64,000 bases of DNA. Source: Arthrobacter sp. NtRootA1 (lineage in GTDB: Bacteria; Actinomycetota; Actinomycetes; Actinomycetales; Micrococcaceae). The translations under genes were made by a program, and so were the position numbers. A model generated the notes under the pieces. It ran no database searches, was not told the origin of the DNA, and saw nothing but the letters and a program-made list of their open reading frames with translations. Shown here one piece after another: positions 33,946 to 42,550 of the stretch. The stretch's first letter is position 1. The number at the start of each line of letters is the position of its first letter. The stretch is taken from positions 5,022,001 through 5,086,000 of the forward strand of contig NZ_AP024630.1 in the NCBI RefSeq assembly GCF_019976975.1, given 5' to 3'.

Positions 33946-35133
33946 TTACCGCGACGTCGGCCAGCCCGTGTACGACTCAGCCAGGTACGCCTTGGCGTGC
34001 TCGGACGAGACCACGGAGTGCAACTCGCCCAGCTGACGTGCGCGGTCAAAGTCGTCCGCGCCAGGAACCGTATGCAGCATCGAGGTCATCCAGTATGAGA
34101 AATGCTGGGCCTTCCAAACACGGTCCAGGGCGCGGTCGCTGTAGGAATCCAGCAGCGTGGTGGAACCGTTGGAGTAGAAGGAGTCGAAGCCTTCGAACAA
34201 CACCTTCACGTCGTGTATCGCGAGGTTGAGGCCCTTGGCGCCGGTGGGCGGGACTGTGTGTGCGGCATCGCCGGCAAGGAAGAGATTGCCGTGGCGCATA
34301 GGAGTGTGGACGAAGCTTCGGAATGGTAGAACCATCTTTTCCAGGACAGGGCCTTCGTTGATCTCAAATCCGTTGCCGTTCACGCGCTTGCGGAACTCGG
34401 ACCAGATGCGTTCGTCGTCCCAGTCGGCCACGTTTTCCTTGGGGTCGCACTGGAAGTACATGCGCTGCACTGTCTCGGTCCTCTGGCTGATCAAGGCGAA
34501 ACCGTGCTCGGAGTTGGCATAGATCAGTTCGTCGGAGCTGCGTGGAGCCTGGGCCAGGATGCCGAACCAGGCGAAAGGGTATTCGTGGAAGAACCACTTT
34601 CGGTTGGCTTCGGGGATCTGGAAGCGGCAATGGCTGCGTGACCCGTCAGCGCCAACGAGGAAGTCGGCCTGGATCTCGAACTCCTGACCGTCAGAATCGG
34701 TGAACCAGACTTTCGGTTTGCCCTCGAGGTCGTGAACTGTGGTGTCCGTGACGCTGTAGCGAACGTCGCCGCCGTCGGCCTCGCGTCGCGCAGCGAGGTC
34801 GGCGAAAACGTCTGTTTGTGGGTACAGCCACACGGATTCACCCACCAGCTCCTTGAACTTGATGCGGTGGCTTTCGCCATTGAACCGCAACTCGATGCCA
34901 TCGTGCCGGTCGCCTTCGCGCAGCACCCGGTCTGAGACGCCGGAGTCGACAAGCAGGTTGACAGTGCCGTGCTCCAGGATGCCTGCGCGAACAGTTTGCT
35001 GGATTTGTTCCCGGCTGCGGACCTCCACCACCACGGATTCGATGCCTTGCCTTGCCAGCAAGTGGGAGAGCATGAGCCCTGCGGGACCTGCACCCATAAT
35101 GGCGACTTGAGTGGTGACGGTAGTACGTGCCAT
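33946..35133 (-). CDS. pobA: 4-hydroxybenzoate 3-monooxygenase
   Basis: The 395-residue flavoprotein matches PobA along its length: FAD motif GAGPAGLMLSHLLARQG, substrate-side QTVRAGILEHGTV, DG motif GADGSRSHCRF, and GDAAHTVPPTGAKGLNLAIHDV. It hydroxylates 4-hydroxybenzoate to protocatechuate using NADPH and O2. A 4-hydroxybenzoate transporter and an IclR regulator follow upstream, forming one catabolic module. The pca ring-cleavage genes are not in the window. Confidence 0.95.
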   Translation of the reverse strand: MARTTVTTQVAIMGAGPAGLMLSHLLARQGIESVVVEVRSREQIQQTVRAGILEHGTVNLLVDSGVSDRVLREGDRHDGIELRFNGESHRIKFKELVGESVWLYPQTDVFADLAARREADGGDVRYSVTDTTVHDLEGKPKVWFTDSDGQEFEIQADFLVGADGSRSHCRFQIPEANRKWFFHEYPFAWFGILAQAPRSSDELIYANSEHGFALISQRTETVQRMYFQCDPKENVADWDDERIWSEFRKRVNGNGFEINEGPVLEKMVLPFRSFVHTPMRHGNLFLAGDAAHTVPPTGAKGLNLAIHDVKVLFEGFDSFYSNGSTTLLDSYSDRALDRVWKAQHFSYWMTSMLHTVPGADDFDRARQLGELHSVVSSEHAKAYLAESYTGWPTSR

Positions 35134-35243
35134 GGTGTTCCTCGCTTCGTTGCGGTCCCGATGGGACGGGATGAGCTTGGAATCAGTGTGGCGGGCGATG
35201 CGTGACCGGTGTTACATGAATTCCGTTGAACGGAACCAGGACT

Positions 35244-35984
35244 TCAATCCCTAAGTTGCCGGCCTATCCCCCGCGCCGCGGTCTGTAACGCCGGAACCAG
35301 GGCCTGGAGTCGCATCTCAGCCAAGGGGACCACCACGCCAAGGGCGGCGACCGCGCGCCGCTTGCCGTTCATCACGGGCACGGCGATGCCCCAGGTGTCC
35401 GGATCAACGACTCCCGCCAGCTGCGCATAGCCCAGCTGCGCGGCCTCAGCCAGCAGGTGGCGTACGACGTCGGAAGTCACCTTTCCTTCCGGGTCTTGGA
35501 ACTGTTCGAGGTACTCCGCCTGCAATTCACGGGACTGGTGTGCCATCAGCGCCAGACCGGCGGAGGAAATGTGGACGGGCATACGACCGGCGATGCGTGC
35601 TCGGTTGGCAACCGAGCCTCGGCGCGAAAGCCGCTCCACGAACAGCGCCTCCCAGCCCTCAAGGACCGCCAGGTTCACGTTCTGGTTCAAGACTTGCTGG
35701 ATATCCTCCATGAAGGGCAAGGCCGCTTGACGGAGTGCGAGCGTGGGCGAATTTCTGTTGACGAGTTCCCACAATCGGAGCCCCAGCCGAACGTTCCCAC
35801 CGGCACCAAGTTCCAGCAAACCGTGCCCGGAGAGTTGCCGGACCAGCCGGTGGGCGGACGACAATGGGAGGCCGGACCTATCGGCGAGTTCGGTCAGTTG
35901 CAGCGAGGTGGCGCCTTCAGGAAAGGCCTCAATAAGCCGAACTACACGGTCCACTACGGAGTCACCGGACGCTGAGTTGGCCAC
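35244..35984 (-). CDS. IclR-family regulator of the 4-hydroxybenzoate genes
   Basis: The start GTG at 35984 is preferred because AAAGGAG lies seven bases upstream; a more distant ATG at 36038 lies inside the palindrome. The 246-residue protein has the IclR HTH (TSLQLTELADRSGLPLSSAHRLVRQL) and effector domain (VFVERLSRRGSVANRARIAG, HISSAGLALMAHQ). PobR/PcaR-type regulators of this family respond to 4-hydroxybenzoate or protocatechuate. It sits between pobA (same strand) and the divergent transporter. Confidence 0.88.
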   Translation of the reverse strand: MANSASGDSVVDRVVRLIEAFPEGATSLQLTELADRSGLPLSSAHRLVRQLSGHGLLELGAGGNVRLGLRLWELVNRNSPTLALRQAALPFMEDIQQVLNQNVNLAVLEGWEALFVERLSRRGSVANRARIAGRMPVHISSAGLALMAHQSRELQAEYLEQFQDPEGKVTSDVVRHLLAEAAQLGYAQLAGVVDPDTWGIAVPVMNGKRRAVAALGVVVPLAEMRLQALVPALQTAARGIGRQLRD

Positions 35985-36029
35985 GATGCGCTCCTTTGCT
36001 GCCGTTCCTCTGCCTGACGCCGCAATGGC

Positions 36030-36050
36030 TTCTTCCATTCAATGGTAGAA
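36030..36050. promoter_or_regulatory. IclR operator candidate
   Basis: TTCTTCCATT and AATGGTAGAA form a 21-bp palindrome around a central C, with one mismatched pair. It lies between the IclR gene and the divergent pcaK-like gene and so can control both. Confidence 0.65.
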
Positions 36051-36147
36051 CGTGCCGCAGGTTACTCCCGCCGGTGATACAACTCTCATAACCGACCGGC
36101 CGTTCTGCTGGCCACATCCACTCTCAAAGAGAACTCCCGAGGACACT

Positions 36148-37416
36148 ATGCCAACGATGCCATCTGCCCGCCGCTCACAATGGCCAGTCTGGCTGTGTTG
36201 GTTAGCCATGGTCTTGGACGGCTTCGACCTGGTGGTCCTGGGGACGGTGATCCCAACGCTCATCAGGACCGGTGACATCGGCTTTAACGCCGTTGGAGCT
36301 ACCTTCGCTGCAACTATTTCCTTGGTAGGCGTGGGACTCGGCGCACTCTTTATCGCCCCGCTGTCCGATAAGTTCGGCCGGCGGAAGCTCTTGATCGCCT
36401 GTGTGGCGGGCTTCTCACTCTTCACGATTGGAGTCGCCTTCGCCCCCAACGTGGCGGTCTTCTCCGTACTGCGCCTTCTGGCAGGCCTCGGGCTGGGCGC
36501 TTGCCTCCCCGCTGCCCTCGCGTACATGAACGATTACGCACCCGCAGGCTCGGCCGGAAAGTCGACCACGCGGACAATGACCGGCTACCACGTAGGCGCT
36601 GTGGCCACCGCGTTCCTGGCTATCCTTGTTGTCCCTGACTGGCGCCTCATGTTTATCATCGGCGGCCTGGCCGGGCTGGCCCTCCTGCCATTCCTGTGGG
36701 CGAAATTGCCGGAGTCACTTCCTGAAGCAGTACCCGTGAAGGCGAACGAAACAACAAAGGCGACTCCCGGCGTCGTGCATTACACGGACGGCAAGCAAAA
36801 GACCGGGTTCCGCGACCTGCTGCAGAAGCCCTATCCGCTGGTGGCCCTGGGCATTGGCATCGCGTCGTTCATGGGTTTGTTGCTGGTTTATGGCTTGAAC
36901 ACGTGGTTGCCGCAGTTGATGGCAGCTGCGGGCTACACCGTGAGCACGGGCCTGACGCTGCTGCTGGTCCTCAACCTCGGCGCCGTGGCCGGGCTGGTTT
37001 TGGCCGGAATTCTTGCTGACCGGCACGGAACCAAGAAGATAGTGCTGCTGTGGTTCGGGCTTTCAGCAGTGTTCCTGGCCCTCCTCAGCGTGAAGATCCA
37101 GAGCGAGTTCCTGCTCAACGTCGCGGTGTTCGTCACCGGTGTCTTCGTGTTCAGCTCGCAGGTCCTGGTTTACGCATGGGTCAGTCAGTTATTTCCGGCG
37201 CGTCTCCGGGGAACGGCACTCGGTTTCGCTGCCGGCGTCGGACGCCTTGGCGCGATCGTTGGTCCTGCCGTGACTGGAACCCTGGTGGCCGCAAACATTG
37301 CCTATCCGGCCGGCTTCTACGTGTTCGCCGCAGCGGGACTTTTGGCTGTCGCAGCGCTGTTCCTGGTGCCCCATCAGGTCAAAAGTCCTGAGCCCGTGCC
37401 GGCGGGAGAACGGTAA
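36148..37416 (+). CDS. pcaK: AAHS-family aromatic acid:H+ symporter, 4-hydroxybenzoate transporter type
   Basis: The start ATG at 36148 has CGAGGA nine bases upstream. The 422-residue protein has twelve spans, the AAHS signature LDGFDLVVLGTVIPTLI, and the loop motif APLSDKFGRRKLLI. PcaK-type proteins import 4-hydroxybenzoate and protocatechuate. The neighbouring pobA and IclR genes support this substrate. A terminator hairpin overlaps its end. Confidence 0.88.
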   Translation: MPTMPSARRSQWPVWLCWLAMVLDGFDLVVLGTVIPTLIRTGDIGFNAVGATFAATISLVGVGLGALFIAPLSDKFGRRKLLIACVAGFSLFTIGVAFAPNVAVFSVLRLLAGLGLGACLPAALAYMNDYAPAGSAGKSTTRTMTGYHVGAVATAFLAILVVPDWRLMFIIGGLAGLALLPFLWAKLPESLPEAVPVKANETTKATPGVVHYTDGKQKTGFRDLLQKPYPLVALGIGIASFMGLLLVYGLNTWLPQLMAAAGYTVSTGLTLLLVLNLGAVAGLVLAGILADRHGTKKIVLLWFGLSAVFLALLSVKIQSEFLLNVAVFVTGVFVFSSQVLVYAWVSQLFPARLRGTALGFAAGVGRLGAIVGPAVTGTLVAANIAYPAGFYVFAAAGLLAVAALFLVPHQVKSPEPVPAGER

Positions 37417-37426
37417 CCGCCGGCAC
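37396..37426 (+). terminator. hairpin with the pcaK stop codon in its loop
   Basis: GTGCCGGCGG at 37396-37405 pairs perfectly with CCGCCGGCAC at 37417-37426; the 11-base loop contains the TAA stop. No T-tract follows. Confidence 0.6.
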
Positions 37427-37430
37427 GACG

Positions 37431-37853
37431 CTAAATGCTTCTCTGGCCGTCCAACTTTCCGGGCTGTGGGTGAAGCGACTCGCGGGCCTTGCCCAACAGC
37501 TGCGGTCCGGCCGCATAGCAGCGATCGGTGTGTTGCCGGAGAGCCGGAAGTGCCTGCACAGCGTAGTCGAAGTGTTCCTCGCGGATCATCGACTCGATAG
37601 CCTTGCACTGGTCCTCTGTCTCAAGCGCGCCCACCATCGCCGAGGAGATCTTGAGGCTCAGCACAGCATCCATGCTGGCATCGGCGTCGTGTTGGCAGAG
37701 GCCGTTGGAGATCCTCAGTAGCCTGCCCGGCAACATCGAAAGGTAAGTGGAGAGAAAACGCAAGGCCGGTGTGGGGTCTCCCATCTCATCGGCCAAGGCC
37801 TGCAACCTGCACGGTTCCAGAGCCGGAACCTGACCGTCTGCCTCGTCAGTCAT
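37431..37853 (-). CDS. degenerate Hpt-domain protein
   Basis: The ATG at 37853 overlaps the end of the signal-peptidase gene by eight bases. The 140-residue helical protein has the Hpt core: PTPALRFLSTYLSMLPGRL, then DAVLSLKISSAMVGA. In active Hpt proteins the last motif reads HxLK with a phosphorylated His. Here that position is Leu65 (codon CTG), while Lys68 and the SS-A-M-V-G-A part are kept. It therefore probably cannot relay phosphate and may act as a binding partner. Its link to protein secretion is unexplained. Confidence 0.75.
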   Translation of the reverse strand: MTDEADGQVPALEPCRLQALADEMGDPTPALRFLSTYLSMLPGRLLRISNGLCQHDADASMDAVLSLKISSAMVGALETEDQCKAIESMIREEHFDYAVQALPALRQHTDRCYAAGPQLLGKARESLHPQPGKLDGQRSI

Positions 37854-38616
37854 GGCTGGCTGCTTGTGGTTGCGCGGCATCTTCCGGCGTCGATTTGCTG
37901 GGGTCCCGGCGCCAGATGGAGGCGAGCATCCCGATGACCAGGATCCCGGGTGCACCGTACATCAGGATGTTCAGGACGAGTGGTTCGCGGAGGGCGCGGA
38001 TCGCATTCCCGACGTAAGGGATGGTCGCGATCTGCTTATCCACCGTTTTGCCCTGCAGGGTGGCGAGCCACGGATCGATGCCATTATTCGCGTCGCCCTT
38101 GGTCTGGACCGCCACGCCGCCATCGGCTGTTGTGGTGATCTCAGTGATGCGATGCGTCTCTACCCGCTGGTCTTCCACGGGAATGTGGTAGGTGATGATG
38201 TCGCCTACCTTGATGTCCGTAAGCGGTGTCGGAACGGTGACAACGACGTCGCCCGGGTTGATCAACGGCGCCATCGATCCAGTCAGCATCGTGGAGGTTT
38301 GGTAGCCCAGGATGCGCGGCCCGATCGCCAGGAAGAGGAACACCAAGGCCGCCAAGGCCAGCATGCTGAAACCGAGGAATTTGATCGTCTTAGCAGCGAT
38401 ACGACGGAACGCGCCTGGGGCCGCGACGGCTTTCGCTGGGCTCCCGGCGGCTGTTGCAGGGGCGGCTTTAGCGGGGGTCTCGACGGCGGTCGCCATCGGT
38501 GCCGCTACGGGCTGGTTCGCCTCGTCGATCTCTAAAGTCGTTGACGTCTTCGTAGGCTTTGCGGCTGAACGCCGGCCCTTGAGGGCGGATCCACTGATGC
38601 TGCTCAGTGCGCTCAT
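37846..38616 (-). CDS. sipW: SipW-type signal peptidase I (S26B, ER/archaeal type)
   Basis: The 256-residue protein has an unusually long, disordered, Ala/Pro/Thr-rich N-terminus (about 70 residues), a membrane span near 80-98, catalytic Ser114 in TGSMAPLINPGD, His155 in VETHRI in place of the usual Lys, and Asp175 in TKGDANNGIDPW. A second span lies near the C-terminus. The Ser/His arrangement defines the SipW branch, which processes TasA-like proteins in Bacillus. The TasA-like gene lies just upstream. Confidence 0.9.
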   Translation of the reverse strand: MSALSSISGSALKGRRSAAKPTKTSTTLEIDEANQPVAAPMATAVETPAKAAPATAAGSPAKAVAAPGAFRRIAAKTIKFLGFSMLALAALVFLFLAIGPRILGYQTSTMLTGSMAPLINPGDVVVTVPTPLTDIKVGDIITYHIPVEDQRVETHRITEITTTADGGVAVQTKGDANNGIDPWLATLQGKTVDKQIATIPYVGNAIRALREPLVLNILMYGAPGILVIGMLASIWRRDPSKSTPEDAAQPQAASHD

Positions 38617-38726
38617 AGTCCTGGCGTTCCTTCCGTTGTTGGTTATCTTCTGATTGAAAGTCTGGGATATCTGGCTCAGGCTTCCTGCGGGAAAGCCTCA
38701 AGTCTGGCTCAGGAAATACCGGCGGA

Positions 38727-38756
38727 CCTGATCGGGCAGGGGGGCGCCCGACCAGG
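38727..38756 (-). terminator. hairpin between the TasA-like gene and sipW
   Basis: CCTGATCGGGC at 38727-38737 pairs with GCCCGACCAGG at 38746-38756 with one mismatch and an eight-base loop. It lies in the 177-base gap after the TasA-like gene and would reduce read-through into sipW, allowing more substrate than peptidase. Confidence 0.55.
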
Positions 38757-38793
38757 CCCGGCGGGGCTCTGTTTGTTGATTCTTAGACTGGTG

Positions 38794-39399
38794 TTACTTG
38801 GTGGTTTCGGTGCGTTGGGTGCCGGTGAAGGCGAAGCCGATGGTGCTGGTGGCGCCTTGGAAGGTGTCGTTCGCGGTGGTGGGGAACGCGGTGGTGACCT
38901 TGAGGTAGTCGGTTTTGGCCGGGGCCAGGGCGGTGAGGTTGTTCAGGACCTTGTTCGCGGTGATGACCGGGGCGGCAGCCATGACCGTGGTCTTCGTTCC
39001 AGAGCAGGTGTAGGGGGCTGCGGCGCCGGTCCAGGCGACCGAACAGTTCTCGATCGTCAACTGCAGGCCGTTGCTTACGTCGGTGGTGAGCAGTGAGGCG
39101 GTGGCCCCGGCGGAGGTGGTGAGGGTGACGTTGTTCAAATCCGAGTTGCCGGTGTTGGCCAAGGTGACGAGCTTTTCGACCTTGTCTCCGGGCAGCAGCC
39201 CGGCGATGGGGACGTTGAGGGTGTTGTTCGCTCCGGTGCCCAGGGCGATGGTGACGGTGCCGGCGGTGACTTGCTGGCTGGCCGAGGTGGAGGACGTGAA
39301 CGCGCCGTAGGTTCCCATGCCGGCCACGGCGGCTGCGGTGCCGAGCAGTGCGACGGAAGCGAGGACCTTGCCGGAGGTGGTCTTGAGGCTGATGGCCAT
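38794..39399 (-). CDS. TasA/CalY-like secreted protein with SipW-dependent signal
   Basis: The ATG at 39399 gives 201 residues. The N-terminus (KVLASVALLGTAAAVAGMGT, then YGAFTSSTSAS) has the SipW-dependent signal typical of TasA/camelysin (CalY) proteins. The mature part is a beta-rich, Thr/Ala-rich jelly-roll-like domain with NTGNSDLNNVTLTTSAGATA. In Bacillus such proteins form biofilm fibres. It heads the operon with sipW and the Hpt-like gene. Confidence 0.88.
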   Translation of the reverse strand: MAISLKTTSGKVLASVALLGTAAAVAGMGTYGAFTSSTSASQQVTAGTVTIALGTGANNTLNVPIAGLLPGDKVEKLVTLANTGNSDLNNVTLTTSAGATASLLTTDVSNGLQLTIENCSVAWTGAAAPYTCSGTKTTVMAAAPVITANKVLNNLTALAPAKTDYLKVTTAFPTTANDTFQGATSTIGFAFTGTQRTETTK

Positions 39400-39542
39400 G
39401 GGAATCAGTGTCCTTTGGGGAGGCCACCGCAACCGGGTCGGCCGTTTGGTTTGCCGGCCCTGAGTGGCTGACAAGAAACACTGTGCCGGGCCCGGATCAA
39501 GAACCACTCCTGCAATCCATCAACACTCGCTCAGGAAAAGAT

Positions 39543-39611
39543 CAAGAATTCTTGGTTCACTCCGAACCGCACGAAGCCGTGCTCTGGACTGATAATAAGC
39601 AAGCTGATAAT
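39543..39611 (+). promoter_or_regulatory. palindrome and direct repeats before the molybdoenzyme gene
   Basis: CAAGAATTCTTG at 39543-39554 is a perfect palindrome. CTGATAAT occurs twice, at 39589-39596 and 39604-39611, 15 bases apart. They lie between the divergent TasA-like and molybdoenzyme genes and may be regulator sites. The gap 39400-39651 shows no gene. Confidence 0.45.
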
Positions 39612-39651
39612 CCTGTAGCGAAAGGCCAACGCTAAACACAGAGGTGGGATC

Positions 39652-42075
39652 ATGGTGGATCGCATTACCGATATATGGGGCGCGAGGACGCCGTTCGAGC
39701 GTGAAGCTGAATGGCCCTCCCGCGTGGACTACGCCCTCCAGGAAGGCCTAACGGAGCGCGACGTCGACCACTGGGTCCAGTCCGCCTGCGTGCTGTGCAG
39801 CAATGGCTGCGGCTGCGATATTGCCGTTAAAGACGGGGTTATGGTGGGCATTCGCGGCCGGGCGGAAGACCGCATCAACAAGGGACGCCTTGGGCCGAAG
39901 GGACTTTTCGCAAGCTGGCAAGGCGTCTCGAACAAGGACCGCATCACCCAGCCATTGATCCGCGAAGGTGGCCGCTTGGTTGCCACTGATTGGGACACGG
40001 CCATGAAGCGGATCGTGGAACGCAGCAAGCAACTGTTGAAGGAGAAGGGTCCCCTCAGCCATGGCTTCTACACCAGCGGGCAACTGTTCCTTGAGGAGTA
40101 CTACGCCCTGGGCGTGATTGGGAAAGCCGGTATCGGGACACCCCATATGGACGGAAATACGCGCCTGTGCACTGCGACCGCGGCATCCGCGCTCAAGGAA
40201 ACCTTTGGGGCAGACGGCCAGCCCGGCGCGTATGAGGACATCGACAACTGCGATGCCATCTTCCTTTACGGTCACAACATGCCAGAAACCCAGACCGTTC
40301 TCTGGGCCCGCATCCTGGATCGACTTTCAGGACCCACCCCGCCAAAACTCGTGTGCGTCGACCCGAGAAATACCGAGGCCGCGCGTTTTGCCGACGTGCA
40401 TCTGGCGGTCCGGCCAGGAACCAATCTCGCGCTCGTGCACGCACTGATCCGGGAGGTCCTGCAGAACGGCTGGGAGGACCCTGCCTACATTCAAGACCAC
40501 ACGCTCGGTTACGACGAGCTGAAATCCACTGTGGAGGAATGGACGCCCGAGGCTGCTGCCGAGGTATGCGGCGTCAGCGCCCACGACATCAGGACGGCCG
40601 CCCGCATCTTCGGCACGTCGGATCGGGTACTTTCCACCGTTTTGCAGGGGTTCTACCAATCGTCACAGGCCACAGCGTCCTCCTGCCAGGTCAATAATCT
40701 CCACCTGCTGCGCGGCATGCTCGGCAGGCCTGGAGCCGGCCTACTACAGATGAACGGGCAGCCGACGGCACAAAACAACCGCGAATGCGGGGCCGACGGC
40801 GACCTCCCGGGCTTCCGTAATTGGCACAACCCGAGACACGTTGAAGAACTGGCCTCCCTGTGGAACGTGGATCCTGCGATCATCCCCCACTGGGCACCGC
40901 CGACCCATGCCATGCAAATCTTCCGCTACGCCGAGCAAGGATCCATCAACTTCCTCTGGGTCTCGGCTACGAACCCTGCGGTCTCCCTGCCCGAGCTGCC
41001 CCGGATACGGGAGATTCTGGCCAAGCCTGAACTGTTCCTGGTGGTGCAGGATCTGTATCTCACCGAGACCGCGAGCATGGCCGACGTCGTCCTCCCCGCC
41101 GCCGCGTGGGGCGAAAAGACAGGAACATTCACCAACGCTTCCCGCGTCGTCCATATCTCCGACAAAGCCGTAGACCCACCTGGTGATGCCCGCAGCGACC
41201 TGGATATTTTCCTGGACTACTCCAACCGAATGGGCTTCACCACCCTGGACGGCACGCCCTTGTTGACGTGGGAGGGCCCGGAAGATGCCTTCGAAGCTTG
41301 GAAAGATTGCTCGCGCGGACGCCCTTGCGACTACACCGGACTGAGTTACTCGAGACTCCGTGGTGGCAGCGGGATCCCGTGGCCCTGCAATGAGGAAAAC
41401 CCGGATGGCACCACGCGTCTCTATACGGACGGGGTATTTCCCAGCGATCCTGACTATTGCGAAAACTATGGTCACGACCTCCTGACAGGGGCCGAAGTGG
41501 AGCCTGAGTCCTACAGGGCCAAGATGCCCAAGGGCCGCGCCTGGCTCAAAACAACCAAGTACCATCCACCGCACGAAGAACCGGACGACGACTACCCGCT
41601 CCGGTACACAACGGGTCGGACGGCGTATCACTTCCACACACGGACCAAGACGGGACGTTCCCGGACACTGAACGCCGCGGCCCCACGGATGTGGGTGGAG
41701 CTCTCCGTCGAAGACGCCTCAGCGCTGGGGATCACCGAAGGCGACATCGTCCGCGTGTCATCCCGGCGCGGCCTCATTGAGGCCCCGGCTCGAGTCAGCG
41801 GCGTCCGGCCCGGCACAGTTTTCGCGCCTTTCCACTACGGATACTGGGACTCGACCATGGCATCCGGCCTGTCTGATTCTCCCAAGGATTCGCAGAAGAC
41901 CGCAGCAAACGAACTCACCATCACCGAGTGGGACCCGGTGTCAAAGCAACCGCTTTTCAAGAATGCCGCGGTGAAAGTGGAGAAAATCCGCGACGGCGAC
42001 GGACCGGCTCCGGCGCCCAACACCACCGCTTCACGGCAGGCAGGAGCTTCACGGCAGGCAGGACAACAACAATGA
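39652..42075 (+). CDS. molybdopterin-dependent oxidoreductase (nitrate reductase/formate dehydrogenase-like)
   Basis: The 807-residue protein has the MopB domains and the Mo-ligand Cys173 in NTRLCTATAASALKETFG. The N-terminal Fe-S site has Cys46, Cys49, Cys53 (plus Cys55) in ACVLCSNGCGCDI, but the fourth Cys of the usual RLCPKG motif is Gly81 (GRLGPKG). No signal peptide is seen, so it is cytosolic. The closest known enzymes are assimilatory nitrate reductases and formate dehydrogenases, but no partner subunit is present. An 18-bp duplication encodes the ASRQAG repeat near its end. GAGGTGGG precedes the ATG. Confidence 0.87.
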   Translation: MVDRITDIWGARTPFEREAEWPSRVDYALQEGLTERDVDHWVQSACVLCSNGCGCDIAVKDGVMVGIRGRAEDRINKGRLGPKGLFASWQGVSNKDRITQPLIREGGRLVATDWDTAMKRIVERSKQLLKEKGPLSHGFYTSGQLFLEEYYALGVIGKAGIGTPHMDGNTRLCTATAASALKETFGADGQPGAYEDIDNCDAIFLYGHNMPETQTVLWARILDRLSGPTPPKLVCVDPRNTEAARFADVHLAVRPGTNLALVHALIREVLQNGWEDPAYIQDHTLGYDELKSTVEEWTPEAAAEVCGVSAHDIRTAARIFGTSDRVLSTVLQGFYQSSQATASSCQVNNLHLLRGMLGRPGAGLLQMNGQPTAQNNRECGADGDLPGFRNWHNPRHVEELASLWNVDPAIIPHWAPPTHAMQIFRYAEQGSINFLWVSATNPAVSLPELPRIREILAKPELFLVVQDLYLTETASMADVVLPAAAWGEKTGTFTNASRVVHISDKAVDPPGDARSDLDIFLDYSNRMGFTTLDGTPLLTWEGPEDAFEAWKDCSRGRPCDYTGLSYSRLRGGSGIPWPCNEENPDGTTRLYTDGVFPSDPDYCENYGHDLLTGAEVEPESYRAKMPKGRAWLKTTKYHPPHEEPDDDYPLRYTTGRTAYHFHTRTKTGRSRTLNAAAPRMWVELSVEDASALGITEGDIVRVSSRRGLIEAPARVSGVRPGTVFAPFHYGYWDSTMASGLSDSPKDSQKTAANELTITEWDPVSKQPLFKNAAVKVEKIRDGDGPAPAPNTTASRQAGASRQAGQQQ
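42028..42063 (+). repeat. 18-bp perfect tandem duplication
   Basis: GCTTCACGGCAGGCAGGA is present twice in frame, at 42028-42045 and 42046-42063, near the end of the molybdoenzyme gene. Confidence 0.9.
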
Positions 42076-42533
42076 ACCTCAACATCTATCTGGGTTTGCT
42101 GCATCAGGGTGAAGCCACCTTGGCTGAGTCGTTCCGACAGGTTTCAGAGGGGCACGGCTCCGAACCCGACATACATTTCCTCTGCCAGACATTGGCCAAG
42201 CAGTGCGATAAGCACGGGGAAGTCCTCCTGCCAATAGTGGAGCGGTATGGCAAGGACGCATCCGAGCACGAACCCGAGCGGCTCCACGCCCAGGGCTTGT
42301 CAGAAACCCGGAGCGGTCCTGTCGGCCTCCTTCGCGACCTGCAGGACCTGTACCTGCTGGCGAGCTTGGTGGATGTCACGTGGACTGTGGTGAATCAAGC
42401 TGGATCCGCACTTCGCGACGCAGAGCTGCTCGCCGTCGTCGAGCAGTGCCACAAAGAGACGGAGGTCCAGCTCAGCTGGCTGCAAACCCGAATGAAGCAG
42501 GCGGCACCGCAGGCGCTTCTGGTGGCCGACTAA
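42072..42533 (+). CDS. four-helix (ferritin-like?) partner of the molybdoenzyme
   Basis: The ATG at 42072 overlaps the molybdoenzyme stop (ATGA), so translation is coupled. The 153-residue protein is all-helical, with Glu/His pairs in GLLHQGEATLAESFRQVS, CDKHGEVLLPIVERY and CHKETEVQLSWLQTRM. The pattern resembles ferritin-like or hemerythrin-like bundles, but the metal ligands are not confirmed. It could be a chaperone or electron-transfer partner of the molybdoenzyme. Confidence 0.7.
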   Translation: MNLNIYLGLLHQGEATLAESFRQVSEGHGSEPDIHFLCQTLAKQCDKHGEVLLPIVERYGKDASEHEPERLHAQGLSETRSGPVGLLRDLQDLYLLASLVDVTWTVVNQAGSALRDAELLAVVEQCHKETEVQLSWLQTRMKQAAPQALLVAD

Positions 42534-42550
42534 GTCACCGGCAGACAAAG

